A DNA stretch of 64,000 nucleotides from Pseudomonas mosselii. GTDB taxonomy: Bacteria > Pseudomonadota > Gammaproteobacteria > Pseudomonadales > Pseudomonadaceae. The position numbers and the translations under genes are program-made. Each line of letters opens with the position of its first letter. Within the stretch, counting starts at the first letter, position 1. The notes beneath the pieces are model-generated. The model did no database searches. It was given only the letters and a program-made list of their open reading frames with translations, and was not told where the DNA came from. Below are positions 53,792 through 63,035 of this stretch, piece after piece. The stretch spans positions 4,867,501 to 4,931,500 of the forward strand of contig NZ_CP081966.1 of assembly GCF_019823065.1 (NCBI RefSeq), written 5' to 3'.

Positions 53792-54943
53792 ATGACGGCC
53801 CCAGCCGAGCTCTCGCCTACCCTGCAACTGGCCTGCGACCTGATCCGTCGCCCCTCGGTCACCCCGGTCGATGCCGACTGCCAGACCCAGATGATGAACC
53901 GCCTGGGCGCCGTCGGCTTCCAGCTCGAGCCAATGCGTATCGAGGACGTCGACAATTTCTGGGCCACCCATGGCACCCAGGATGGCCCGGTGCTGTGCTT
54001 CGCCGGCCACACCGACGTGGTCCCCACCGGCCCGGTGCAGCAGTGGCAGCATGAGCCGTTCGAGGCGCTGATCGATGCCGACGGCATGCTCTGCGGCCGT
54101 GGCGCCGCCGACATGAAGGGCAGCCTGGCATCCATGGTGGTGGCCAGCGAGCGCTTCGTGCACGACTACCCGAACCACCGCGGCAAGGTCGCCTTCCTGA
54201 TCACCAGCGACGAGGAAGGCCCGGCCCACCATGGCACCAAGGCCGTGGTCGAGCGCCTCAAGGCACGCAACGAACGCCTGGACTGGTGCATCGTCGGCGA
54301 GCCGTCCAGCACCACCCTGCTCGGTGACGTGGTCAAGAACGGCCGTCGCGGCTCGCTTGGCGCCAAGCTGACCGTGCGCGGCAAGCAAGGCCACGTGGCC
54401 TATCCGCATCTGGCGCGCAACCCGATCCACCTGGCCGCGCCGGCCCTGGCGGAACTTGCCGCCGAGCACTGGGACGAAGGCAACGCGTTCTTCCCGCCGA
54501 CCAGCTTCCAGATCTCCAACCTCAACTCCGGCACCGGCGCCACCAACGTGGTCCCGGGCGAGCTGACCGCGCTGTTCAACTTCCGCTTCTCCACAGAATC
54601 GACGGTCGAGGGCCTGCAGCAGCGCGTCGCGGCGATCCTCGACAGGCATCAGCTGGAATGGAGCATCGACTGGGCGCTGTCGGGCCTGCCGTTCCTCACA
54701 GAGCCGGGCGATCTGCTCGATGCGGTGTCGTCGAGCATCAAGGCGGTCACCGGTCGCGAGACCCGTCCGTCGACCAGCGGCGGCACTTCCGACGGCCGCT
54801 TCATCGCCACCATGGGCACCCAGGTGGTCGAGCTCGGTCCGGTCAACGCCACCATCCACCAGGTGGACGAACGCATCCTGGCCAGCGACCTCGACCTGCT
54901 GACCGAAATCTACTACCAGACCCTGGTGCGGTTGCTCGCCTGA
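53792..54943 (+). CDS. dapE: Succinyl-diaminopimelate desuccinylase
   Basis: DapE hydrolyses N-succinyl-LL-diaminopimelate. The 383-residue di-zinc M20 hydrolase has the metal motifs [11 protein letters not shown] and [12 protein letters not shown], and the [12 protein letters not shown] block with catalytic Glu. The ATG at 53792 has a GGAG at proper spacing; an upstream ATG at 53774 lacks one. Its stop codon overlaps the rlmA start (TGATG). Confidence 0.96.
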   Translation: MTAPAELSPTLQLACDLIRRPSVTPVDADCQTQMMNRLGAVGFQLEPMRIEDVDNFWATHGTQDGPVLCFAGHTDVVPTGPVQQWQHEPFEALIDADGMLCGRGAADMKGSLASMVVASERFVHDYPNHRGKVAFLITSDEEGPAHHGTKAVVERLKARNERLDWCIVGEPSSTTLLGDVVKNGRRGSLGAKLTVRGKQGHVAYPHLARNPIHLAAPALAELAAEHWDEGNAFFPPTSFQISNLNSGTGATNVVPGELTALFNFRFSTESTVEGLQQRVAAILDRHQLEWSIDWALSGLPFLTEPGDLLDAVSSSIKAVTGRETRPSTSGGTSDGRFIATMGTQVVELGPVNATIHQVDERILASDLDLLTEIYYQTLVRLLA

Positions 54944-55755
54944 TGCTCGCCTGCCCACTCTGCCAGGCACCCCTGGCGCGACTCGACAATGGCGTGGCCT
55001 GCCCCGCCGGCCACCGTTTCGACCGCGCCCGCCAGGGCTACCTGAACCTGCTGCCGGTGCAGCACAAGAACAGCCGCGATCCGGGCGATAACCAGGCCAT
55101 GGTCGAAGCCCGCCGCGATTTCCTCGACGCCGGCCACTATGCGCCGGTGGCCCGGCGCCTGGCGCAACTGGCCGCCGAGCGCCAGCCACAGGCCTGGCTG
55201 GACATCGGCTGCGGCGAAGGCTACTACACCGCGCAAATCGCCCAGGCCCTGCCGGCGGCCGACGGCTACGCCCTGGATATCTCCCGCGAGGCGGTCAAGC
55301 GCGCCTGCCGCCGCGCCCCCGAGGTGACCTGGATGGTCGCCAGCATGGCCCGCGTGCCCATGGCCGATGCCAGCTGCGGTTTCATCGCCAGCGTGTTCAG
55401 CCCGCTCGACTGGCAGGAGGCCAAGCGCCTGCTGGCACCCGGCGGCGGCCTGATGCGGGTCGGCCCAACCAGCGGCCACCTGATGGAACTGCGCGAGGTG
55501 CTCTACGATGAAGTGCGCCCTTACGCCGACGACAAGCACCTGGCCCTGGTCCCCGAAGGCATGGCCCACGCCCACGGCGAGATTCTCGAGTTCCGCCTGA
55601 CCCTGGCCGACGCCAAGGCCCGCGCCGACCTGCTGGCCATGACCCCGCACGGCTGGCGCGCCAGCGCCGAGAAGCGCGCGCGGGTGATCGACCAGCCCGA
55701 ACCCTTCGAGGTCACCGTTTCCATGCGTTATGACTATTTCGTGCGCCAAGACTGA
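54943..55755 (+). CDS. rlmA: 23S rRNA (guanine(745)-N1)-methyltransferase RlmA
   Basis: RlmA methylates G745 (or a nearby guanine) of 23S rRNA with S-adenosylmethionine. The 270-residue protein has an N-terminal zinc site (Cys4, Cys7, Cys20, His24) and the SAM motif LDIGCGEGYY at about residue 85. The start overlaps the dapE stop. It is followed after 17 bases by a small gene of unknown function. Confidence 0.93.
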   Translation: MLACPLCQAPLARLDNGVACPAGHRFDRARQGYLNLLPVQHKNSRDPGDNQAMVEARRDFLDAGHYAPVARRLAQLAAERQPQAWLDIGCGEGYYTAQIAQALPAADGYALDISREAVKRACRRAPEVTWMVASMARVPMADASCGFIASVFSPLDWQEAKRLLAPGGGLMRVGPTSGHLMELREVLYDEVRPYADDKHLALVPEGMAHAHGEILEFRLTLADAKARADLLAMTPHGWRASAEKRARVIDQPEPFEVTVSMRYDYFVRQD

Positions 55756-55772
55756 GCACACTGGAGCCCCCC

Positions 55773-56150
55773 ATGCGTCAACCCGATATCGAGATCTACC
55801 TCAAGGACGACGACGTCGACCACAAGCAGATCGCCGACTGGCTCACCCAGGCCCTGGGGCCGTGCAGCGAATGGAAGCAGAAGGGCCAGACCTTCAAGTG
55901 CACGGCCGGTAACATTCCGGTCACTTGGTTACCGAAGGCTGTGGGAAAATGGAACAGCCTGTACCTGGAAAGCGACCAGACCCCGTGGGCCGACGACATC
56001 GCCTGCGCCCGGGCGGCATTCGCCGCGCTCAACGTCGAAGTGCGTTGCGCGCCAGGCAGCTGGACGGAGGAAGACGGGGAAGAAGATGCAGACCGTTGGA
56101 TCCGCATCAGCGCCGACGGTGAACAGGAAATCACCTGGCGCACTCACTGA
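55773..56150 (+). CDS. Conserved hypothetical protein (125 aa)
   Basis: I do not recognise a named domain. The 125-residue acidic protein has two cysteines in the N-terminal half (GPCSEW, FKCTAG), a CAR segment and a CAPGSW segment, and a strongly acidic patch (EEDGEEDAD, about residues 99-107). There is no signal peptide or membrane segment. It follows rlmA by 17 bases in the same direction and is likely cotranscribed. A role in rRNA modification would be a guess. Confidence 0.8.
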   Translation: MRQPDIEIYLKDDDVDHKQIADWLTQALGPCSEWKQKGQTFKCTAGNIPVTWLPKAVGKWNSLYLESDQTPWADDIACARAAFAALNVEVRCAPGSWTEEDGEEDADRWIRISADGEQEITWRTH

Positions 56151-56165
56151 AGGCGTTCGCATCAG

Positions 56166-56193
56166 GCTGCAAGTTCCACGGTCAACTTGCAGC
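56166..56193. terminator. Hairpin between the small gene and the cold-shock gene
   Basis: GCTGCAAGTT (56166-56175) and AACTTGCAGC (56184-56193) form a 10-bp perfect stem between two convergent genes. The T-run is weak on both sides, so its use as a bidirectional terminator is inferred from location. Confidence 0.5.
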
Positions 56194-56214
56194 TTGAGCG
56201 TTAAGCCTCGAGGC

Positions 56215-56424
56215 TCAGAGCCCTACCACGTCCTCGGCCTGCAGGCCTTTCTGGCCTTGCACGAGGGCGTACTCGACCTGCTGCCCTTCGACCAGGGTGC
56301 GATGCCCCTCACCGCGGATAGCCCGATAGTGGACGAACACGTCCGCACCACCTTCGCGCTGAATGAAGCCATAACCCTTGGCATCGTTGAACCACTTCAC
56401 ATTCCCAGTCTCACGAGACGACAT
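56215..56424 (-). CDS. Cold-shock domain protein
   Basis: This 69-residue protein is a single cold-shock domain with the RNA-binding motifs RNP1 (KGYGFIQ) and RNP2 (VFVHY), giving a nucleic-acid-binding beta barrel. Compared with CspA-type sequences it has GGADVFVHY, so it is a divergent member of the family. It faces left, convergent with the 125-residue gene, and diverges from plsB over a 228-bp gap that holds an inverted repeat at 56494-56516. Confidence 0.93.
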   Translation of the reverse strand: MSSRETGNVKWFNDAKGYGFIQREGGADVFVHYRAIRGEGHRTLVEGQQVEYALVQGQKGLQAEDVVGL

Positions 56425-56493
56425 CTGAACTACTCCGGATTTTTATTTTGAAGATCGCCTTGCTGGCGCGGGTTCACCATCCGCGCCGACGCA

Positions 56494-56516
56494 GCTTGCA
56501 CAAATATCCTGCAAGC
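56494..56516. other. Inverted repeat in the cold-shock gene leader
   Basis: GCTTGCA (56494-56500) and TGCAAGC (56510-56516) flank a 9-base spacer. In the leader RNA of the cold-shock gene it would form a small hairpin, of the sort found in csp mRNAs; function not shown. Confidence 0.4.
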
Positions 56517-56652
56517 GGCAGGCCGAGTATATGACAGGGAACAAAAAAAATTCATGACAGGGTCATTTTTGGCCGAATTTTGCTGAACTTACGCAGATAC
56601 GGCAGACTAACGGGCTGTAAAACACGAAAACTTTCACCCAGGGCCCCACCCC

Positions 56653-59142
56653 ATGACCCGTTCTCCCCTGCGCCGCCTCATCTTCGGCGCCCTGCGTCGC
56701 GTTCTCTACCTGTGGGTGCGCTCCGAAACCATCAACCAATCCTCGCTGACGCTCAAGCTCGACCGTAGCCGACCGGTGTTCTACGCCCTCTCCTCGCCGT
56801 CGCTCACCGACCTGGCCGTGATCGACCACGAGTGCACCAAGGCGGGGCTGCCACGCCCAGTGCTGCCGGTGGCTGTCGGCCCATTGCAGGAGCCTGCGGC
56901 GTTCTTCTACCTGACCCCCGAGCCTGACTGGCTCGGCCGCCAGGACAAACGCGGCGCGCCACCGACGCTGGAGCGCCTGGTTGCGGCGATCAGCCAGCAC
57001 GCCGAGGAAGACGCGCAAATCATTCCGGTCAGCGTGTTCTGGGGCCAGACCCCCGCCAGCGAGTCGAGTCCGTGGAAGCTGCTGTTCGCCGACAGCTGGG
57101 CCGTCACCGGCCGCCTGCGCCGCCTGCTCAGCGTGCTGATCCTGGGGCGCAAGACCCGGGTGCAGTTCTCCGCGCCGATCCACCTGCGCGAACTGGTGCA
57201 GCACAACAAGGGCCACGAGCGCACCGTGCGCATGGCCCAGCGCATGATGCGCGTGCATTTCCGCAACCTGAAGACCGCGGTGATCGGCCCCGACATCTCG
57301 CACCGACGCAACCTGGTCAAGGGCCTGGTGCACGACCCGCTGGTGCGCCAGGCCATCAGCGACGAGGCCGACCGCGAGAAGATCCCCTACGCCAAGGCCG
57401 AGGCCAAGGCGCTGCACTACGGCAACGAGATCGCCTCGGACTACACCTACACCGCCATCCGCTTCCTCGAAGTGGTGCTCAGCTGGTTCTGGAACAAGAT
57501 CTACGACGGCATCAAGGTCAACCACATTGAGCAGGTGCAGGGCATCGCCCCCGGTCACGAGGTGATCTACGTGCCCTGCCACCGCAGCCACATCGACTAC
57601 CTGCTGCTGTCCTACCTGCTGTTCCGAAATGGCCTGACGCCGCCGCACATCGCCGCCGGCATCAACCTCAACATGCCGGTGATCGGCGGCCTGCTGCGCC
57701 GCGGCGGCGCCTTCTTCATGCGCCGCACGTTCAAGGGCAACCCGCTGTACACCGCGGTGTTCAACGAGTACCTGCACACCCTGTTCACCAAGGGTTTCCC
57801 GGTGGAGTACTTCGTCGAGGGCGGCCGTTCGCGCACCGGGCGCATGCTGCAGCCGCGCACCGGCATGCTGGCGATCACCCTGCGCAGCTTCCTGCGCTCC
57901 TCGCGCACGCCGATCGTCTTCGTCCCGGTGTACATCGGCTACGAGCGGGTGCTCGAAGGCCGCACCTACCTGGGCGAACTGCGCGGCGCCAGCAAGAAGA
58001 AAGAATCGATCTTCGACATCTTCAAGGTCATCGGCGCGCTCAAGCAGCGCTTCGGCCAGGTCTACGTCAACTTCGGCGAGCCGATCCGCCTCAATAGCTT
58101 CCTCGACGAACAGCAGCCCGGCTGGCGCGATCAGCCGCTCGGCCCGCAGTTCCGACCGGCCTGGCTCAACGACACCACCACCCGCCTGGGTGAGACCGTC
58201 GCCCGTCACCTGAACGAAGCTGCGGCGATCAACCCGGTCAACCTGGTGGCTCTGGCCCTGCTGTCGACCAGCCGCCTGGCCCTGGACGAGCGCGCCCTGA
58301 CCCGCGTGCTCGACCTGTACCTGACCCTGCTGCGCCAGGTGCCCTACTCGCCGCACACCACCCTGCCAGAAGGTGACGGCAAGGCGCTGATCGACCACGT
58401 GCTGGGCATGGACCTGCTGGCCGAGCAGAAGGATGCGCTGGGCCGGATCCTCTACCTGGACGAAGCCAACGCGGTGCTGATGACCTACTACCGCAATAAC
58501 GTGCTGCACATCTTCGCCCTACCGGGGCTGCTGGCGAGCTTCTTCCTCAGCAGCTCGCGCATGAGCCGCGACCTGCTGGGCCAGTACGTGCGAGCGTTGT
58601 ATCCGTACCTGCAGGCCGAGCTGTTCCTGCGCTGGACGCCCGAGCAACTGGACGAGGTGATCGACCAATGGCTGACAGCGCTGGTCGAGCAGGGGCTGCT
58701 ACGCCGGGAGCAGGACATCTACATGCGCCCGGCCCCCAGCTCGCGGCAGTTCGTCCTGCTGACGCTGCTGGCGCGCACCATCACCCAGACCCTGCAGCGC
58801 TTCTACATGGCCACCTCGTTGCTGCTCAACAGCGGCCAGCACACGCTGAGTGCCGAGGAGCTGGAGGAGCTGTGTGTGATGATGGCCCAGCGCCTGTCGA
58901 TCCTGCATGGCCTGAACGCCCCGGAGTTCTTCGACAAGACCCTGTTCCGCCACTTCATCCAGACCCTGGTGCGCGAAGGCGTGCTGCAGCCGGACACCGA
59001 TGGCAAGCTGGGCTACCACGACAAGCTCGCCGAGCTGGCCGAAGGCGTGGCCAAGCGGGTACTGTCGGCGGAGCTGCGCCTGTCGATCCGCCAGGTAGCC
59101 TTGCACCGCGATGAAACACCGGAACCTGTGGCGGTTGAGTGA
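56653..59142 (+). CDS. plsB: Glycerol-3-phosphate 1-O-acyltransferase PlsB
   Basis: PlsB makes lysophosphatidic acid at the inner membrane, the first step of phospholipid synthesis. The 829-residue protein has the acyltransferase motifs HRSHID (His310, Asp315), the [10 protein letters not shown] substrate-binding block and [11 protein letters not shown]. Its product feeds CdsA, also encoded in this window. The ATG at 56653 lacks a clear ribosome-binding site but gives the full family length. Confidence 0.96.
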   Translation: MTRSPLRRLIFGALRRVLYLWVRSETINQSSLTLKLDRSRPVFYALSSPSLTDLAVIDHECTKAGLPRPVLPVAVGPLQEPAAFFYLTPEPDWLGRQDKRGAPPTLERLVAAISQHAEEDAQIIPVSVFWGQTPASESSPWKLLFADSWAVTGRLRRLLSVLILGRKTRVQFSAPIHLRELVQHNKGHERTVRMAQRMMRVHFRNLKTAVIGPDISHRRNLVKGLVHDPLVRQAISDEADREKIPYAKAEAKALHYGNEIASDYTYTAIRFLEVVLSWFWNKIYDGIKVNHIEQVQGIAPGHEVIYVPCHRSHIDYLLLSYLLFRNGLTPPHIAAGINLNMPVIGGLLRRGGAFFMRRTFKGNPLYTAVFNEYLHTLFTKGFPVEYFVEGGRSRTGRMLQPRTGMLAITLRSFLRSSRTPIVFVPVYIGYERVLEGRTYLGELRGASKKKESIFDIFKVIGALKQRFGQVYVNFGEPIRLNSFLDEQQPGWRDQPLGPQFRPAWLNDTTTRLGETVARHLNEAAAINPVNLVALALLSTSRLALDERALTRVLDLYLTLLRQVPYSPHTTLPEGDGKALIDHVLGMDLLAEQKDALGRILYLDEANAVLMTYYRNNVLHIFALPGLLASFFLSSSRMSRDLLGQYVRALYPYLQAELFLRWTPEQLDEVIDQWLTALVEQGLLRREQDIYMRPAPSSRQFVLLTLLARTITQTLQRFYMATSLLLNSGQHTLSAEELEELCVMMAQRLSILHGLNAPEFFDKTLFRHFIQTLVREGVLQPDTDGKLGYHDKLAELAEGVAKRVLSAELRLSIRQVALHRDETPEPVAVE

Positions 59143-59207
59143 ACTGGCCCGATCCCGGTCTACCCGATACGCTGAACCTGCTCCATTCTGCCCATAAGGA
59201 AATCCCC

Positions 59208-59897
59208 ATGATTCGCTCCTCCTTGCGCTTCACCACCCTGTGCGCCGGCCTGCTGCTGTCGGCCAGCGCCCTGGCCCTGTCGCTGGGCGACCTGTCCCAG
59301 AGCGACGCCTCCGGCGGCCTGAAGGACGCCCTCACCCAAGGCGCGCAGATCGCCGTCAAGCAATTGAGCACCCCCGGCGGTTTCAGCAACAACCCCGACG
59401 TGCGCATCGAGCTGCCGGGCAACCTCGGCAAGGCCGCCAAGGCCATGAAGATGTTCGGCAAGGGTGAACAGGTCGAAGCCCTGGAGACCAGCATGAACAA
59501 GGCCGCCGAGGCCGCTGTGCCGCAAGCCCAGGCGATCCTGGTGGACGCGGTGAAGAAGATGACCGTGACCGATGCCAAAGGCATCCTCAGCGGCGGCCAG
59601 GACTCGGCCACCCAGTACCTGAACAAGAGCAGCCGCGAGCAGATCCGCGCCAAGTTCCTGCCGATCGTCAAGCAGGCCACCGACAAGGTCGGCCTGGCCC
59701 AGCAGTACAACAACTTCGCCGGGCAGGCCGCAGGCCTGGGCGTGGTCGACGCCAAGAGCGCCAACATCGAGAACTACGTGACCGAGAAGGCGCTGGACGG
59801 TCTGTTCGAGATGATCGCCAAGCAGGAAGAGAGCATTCGCCAGAACCCGGCCGGTGCCGCGACCAGCCTGGCCAAGAAGGTGTTCGGCGCACTCTGA
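59208..59897 (+). CDS. DUF4197 family exported protein
   Basis: The 229-residue protein has a Sec signal peptide (about residues 1-23, ending ALA) and a DUF4197 body rich in helices. The function of this family is not established. It lies 65 bases after plsB in the same direction and ends at a REP pair that separates it from the convergent RND gene. Confidence 0.9.
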   Translation: MIRSSLRFTTLCAGLLLSASALALSLGDLSQSDASGGLKDALTQGAQIAVKQLSTPGGFSNNPDVRIELPGNLGKAAKAMKMFGKGEQVEALETSMNKAAEAAVPQAQAILVDAVKKMTVTDAKGILSGGQDSATQYLNKSSREQIRAKFLPIVKQATDKVGLAQQYNNFAGQAAGLGVVDAKSANIENYVTEKALDGLFEMIAKQEESIRQNPAGAATSLAKKVFGAL

Positions 59898-59910
59898 GGC
59901 GTCGGTTCCG

Positions 59911-59959
59911 ATCGCGGGTCAAGCCCGCTCCCACCGTGGGAGCGGGCTTGACCCGCGAT
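59911..59959. repeat. Perfect REP palindrome between DUF4197 and RND genes
   Basis: Two 24-base REP arms (59911-59934 and 59936-59959) are a perfect inverted repeat with a single base between them, forming one long hairpin. It sits between two convergent genes and may act as a bidirectional terminator or an mRNA-end stabiliser. Confidence 0.9.
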
Positions 59960-59963
59960 GTTG

Positions 59964-62900
59964 TCAGTCCTTCCTGACCCTGAACCACGCCGCATACAAC
60001 GCCGGCAGGAACAACAGGGTCAACACCGTGGCGACGATCAACCCACCCATGATCGCCACCGCCATCGGCCCGTAGAACACGCTCCTCGACAGCGGAATCA
60101 TCGCCAGCACCGCCGCCAGCGCGGTCAGCACGATCGGCCGGAAGCGCCGCACAGTGGCCTCGATGATCGCCTGCCAACGCGCCATCCCGGCGGCGATATC
60201 CTGTTCAATCTGGTCTACCAGGATCACCGAGTTACGCATGATCATCCCCGCCAGGGCGATGGTCCCGAGCATGGCGACGAAGCCGAACGGCTGGCGGAAC
60301 ACCAGCAGGAACAGGGTCACGCCGATCAGCCCCAGGGGCGCGGTGAGGAACACCATGAACATCCGCGAGAAACTGCGCAGCTGGATCATCAGCAGGCTCA
60401 GCACCACCACGATGAACAAGGGCATGCCGGCGTTCACCGAGCGCTGGCCACGCTCGGAGTCCTCCACTGTGCCGCCCACTTCCAGCAGGTAGCCATCGGG
60501 CAACCCGTCCTTGATCTGGGCCAGGGTCGGCTGGATCTGCTTGACCAGGGTCGCCGGCTGCTCCTTGTCGTAGATATCGGCGCGCACGGTGACAGTGGGC
60601 AAGCGGTTACGGTGCCAGATGATGCCTTCCTCGAAGCCGTATTCCAGGGTCGCCACCTGCGACAGGGCCACGCTCTGGCCGTTGTCGGTGGGTACCGCCA
60701 GGCTGCCTAGGTTACCCAACTCGCGCCGCTCCTCCGGGGTGCCGCGCAGGAGGATCTCGATCAGCTCGTTGTCCTCGCGGTACTGGCTGACGTTGCTGCC
60801 AGTCAGCGAGCTCTGCAGGAAGCTCGACAGGTGCGCGGTGCTCACTCCCAGCGCCCGGGCACGGTCCTGGTCGATATCCAGGTACACCGCCTTGCTCGGC
60901 TCTTCCCAGTCCAGGTGCACGTTGACCACATGAGGGTTCTCGCGCACCTTGGCCGCCACCTCGCGAGCCAGGGCGCGGACCTTCTCGATGTGCTCGCCGG
61001 TGACGCGGAACTGCACCGGATAGCCCACGGGCGGGCCGTTCTCCAGGCGCGTGACCCGCGAGCGCAGGTCCGGGAACTGCTGCTCGAGGGTGCCGATCAG
61101 CCAGCTGCGCAGACGCTCACGGTCCTCCAGCGACTTGGCCAACACCACGAACTGGGCAAAGCTCGCCGCCGGCAGTTGCTGGTCCAGCGGCAGGTAGAAG
61201 CGCGGCGAGCCAGTGCCGACGTAGGCGACATAGTTGGCGATGCCGTCCTGCTGCTTGAGCAGCGCCTCCAGCTGCTTGACCCGTTCGGCGGTGTTGTTCA
61301 GCGAAGCGCCTTCGGCCAGTTTCAGGTCGACCATCAGCTCCGGCCGGCCGGAGGCCGGGAAGAATTGCTGCGGCACAAAACGGAACAGCAGGATGCTGCC
61401 GACGAACGCGGCGATGGTCAGCACGATCACCGTCTTGCGCCGCCGCACGCACCACTCCACCACCCGCCTGACGCGCTGGTAGAACGGCGTGGCATAGGGG
61501 TCGGGGGCATGCCCGTCGGCGCCATGGCGGGCCGCGTGAAGCTTGGCCAGGTCCGGCAACAGGCGCTCGCCCAGGTAAGGCACGAACACCACCGCGGCGA
61601 CCCAGGAGGTCAGCAGGGCAATGGTCACCACCTGGAAGATCGAGCGGGTGTACTCCCCCGTGCTCGAAGCCGCCGTGGCGATCGGCAGGAAACCGGCGGC
61701 GGTGATCAGGGTGCCGGTGAGCATCGGGAACGCGGTACTGGTCCAGGCGTAGCTCGCCGCCTTGAGCCGGTCGTAGCCCTGCTCCATCTTGATCGCCATC
61801 ATCTCCACCGCGATGATCGCGTCGTCCACCAGCAGCCCCAGGGCCAGTACCAGCGCCCCCAGCGAGATCTTGTGCAGGCCGATGCCAAAGTAGTGCATGG
61901 CGGCGAAAGTCATGGCCAGTACCAGTGGGATCGCCAGCGCCACTACCAGGCCGGTACGCAGGCCCAGGGAGAAGAAGCTCACCAGCAGGACAATCGCCAG
62001 TGCCTCGATCAGCACCTGCACGAACTCGCCGACCCCGGCCTTCACCGCCGCCGGCTGGTCGGACACCTTGCGCAGCTCCATGCCCGCCGGCAGGCTCTGC
62101 GCCAGGCGGGCGAACTCGGCTTCCAGGGCCTTGCCGAGCACCAGGATGTCACCGCCGTTCTTCATCGACACCGCCAGGCCGATGGCATCCTCGCCCATGA
62201 AGCGCATGCGCGGCGCGGGTGGGTCGTTGAAACCGCGCTGCACGTCGGCGACATCGCTGATGCGGAAGGTGCGGTCACCGACGCGGATGGGGAACTGGCG
62301 AATCTGCTCGACGCTGTCGAAGCGCCCGCTGACCCGCAGTTGCAGGCGCTCGCTTGCGGTTTCGAAGAAGCCCGCTGTACTTACCGCGTTCTGCTCGCGC
62401 AGCGCCTGCTGCACGGCGGCCAACGGCACGCCCAGGGTGGCCAGCTTGACGTTGGACAGTTCGATCCAGACCTTCTCGTCCTGCAGGCCGATCAACTCGA
62501 CCTTGCCCACGTCCTTGACCCGCTGCAATTGGATCTGGATACGGTCGGCGTAGTCCTTGAGCACGGCATAGTCGAAGCCGGCGCCGGTCAGGGCATAGAT
62601 GTTGCCGAAGGTGGTGCCGAACTCGTCGTTGAAGAACGGCCCCTGCGCCTCGGGCGGCAGGGTGTGCTTGATGTCCGCGACTTTCTTGCGGATCTGGTAC
62701 CACAGCTCGGGAATATCCGCGGAATGCATCGAGTCACGGGCCATGAAGGTGACCTGGGACTCACCGGGCCGCGAGAACGAGACGATCCGCTCGTACTCGC
62801 CGGTCTCCATCAGCTTCTTCTCGATGCGCTCGGTGACCTGGCGCGACACTTCCTCGGCGGTCGCCCCGGGCCACAGGGTGCGGATGACCATGGCCTTGAA

Positions 62901-63029
62901 GGTGAAGGGTGGATCTTCGCTCTGCCCCAGCTTGGTGTAAGACATGGCGCCGATCGCCGCCAGCAGGATCATCAGGAACAACACGATCTGGCGATTGCGC
63001 AGCGCCCAGGCGGAAAGGTTGAAACCCAT
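59964..63029 (-). CDS. RND efflux transporter (inner-membrane pump subunit)
   Basis: The 1021-residue protein has 12 membrane segments and two large periplasmic loops. The proton-relay Asp pair is in GLLVDDAIIAVEMM in membrane segment 4, and the RND start pattern (RNRQIVLFLMILL) is present. It appears nearer to TriC-like HAE-1 pumps than to MexB or CusA types; no heavy-metal motif is seen. It lies seven bases from the adaptor gene. No outer-membrane channel gene is in the window, so it may use a shared one. Substrate unknown. Confidence 0.93.
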   Translation of the reverse strand: MGFNLSAWALRNRQIVLFLMILLAAIGAMSYTKLGQSEDPPFTFKAMVIRTLWPGATAEEVSRQVTERIEKKLMETGEYERIVSFSRPGESQVTFMARDSMHSADIPELWYQIRKKVADIKHTLPPEAQGPFFNDEFGTTFGNIYALTGAGFDYAVLKDYADRIQIQLQRVKDVGKVELIGLQDEKVWIELSNVKLATLGVPLAAVQQALREQNAVSTAGFFETASERLQLRVSGRFDSVEQIRQFPIRVGDRTFRISDVADVQRGFNDPPAPRMRFMGEDAIGLAVSMKNGGDILVLGKALEAEFARLAQSLPAGMELRKVSDQPAAVKAGVGEFVQVLIEALAIVLLVSFFSLGLRTGLVVALAIPLVLAMTFAAMHYFGIGLHKISLGALVLALGLLVDDAIIAVEMMAIKMEQGYDRLKAASYAWTSTAFPMLTGTLITAAGFLPIATAASSTGEYTRSIFQVVTIALLTSWVAAVVFVPYLGERLLPDLAKLHAARHGADGHAPDPYATPFYQRVRRVVEWCVRRRKTVIVLTIAAFVGSILLFRFVPQQFFPASGRPELMVDLKLAEGASLNNTAERVKQLEALLKQQDGIANYVAYVGTGSPRFYLPLDQQLPAASFAQFVVLAKSLEDRERLRSWLIGTLEQQFPDLRSRVTRLENGPPVGYPVQFRVTGEHIEKVRALAREVAAKVRENPHVVNVHLDWEEPSKAVYLDIDQDRARALGVSTAHLSSFLQSSLTGSNVSQYREDNELIEILLRGTPEERRELGNLGSLAVPTDNGQSVALSQVATLEYGFEEGIIWHRNRLPTVTVRADIYDKEQPATLVKQIQPTLAQIKDGLPDGYLLEVGGTVEDSERGQRSVNAGMPLFIVVVLSLLMIQLRSFSRMFMVFLTAPLGLIGVTLFLLVFRQPFGFVAMLGTIALAGMIMRNSVILVDQIEQDIAAGMARWQAIIEATVRRFRPIVLTALAAVLAMIPLSRSVFYGPMAVAIMGGLIVATVLTLLFLPALYAAWFRVRKD

Positions 63030-63035
63030 CGGGAC

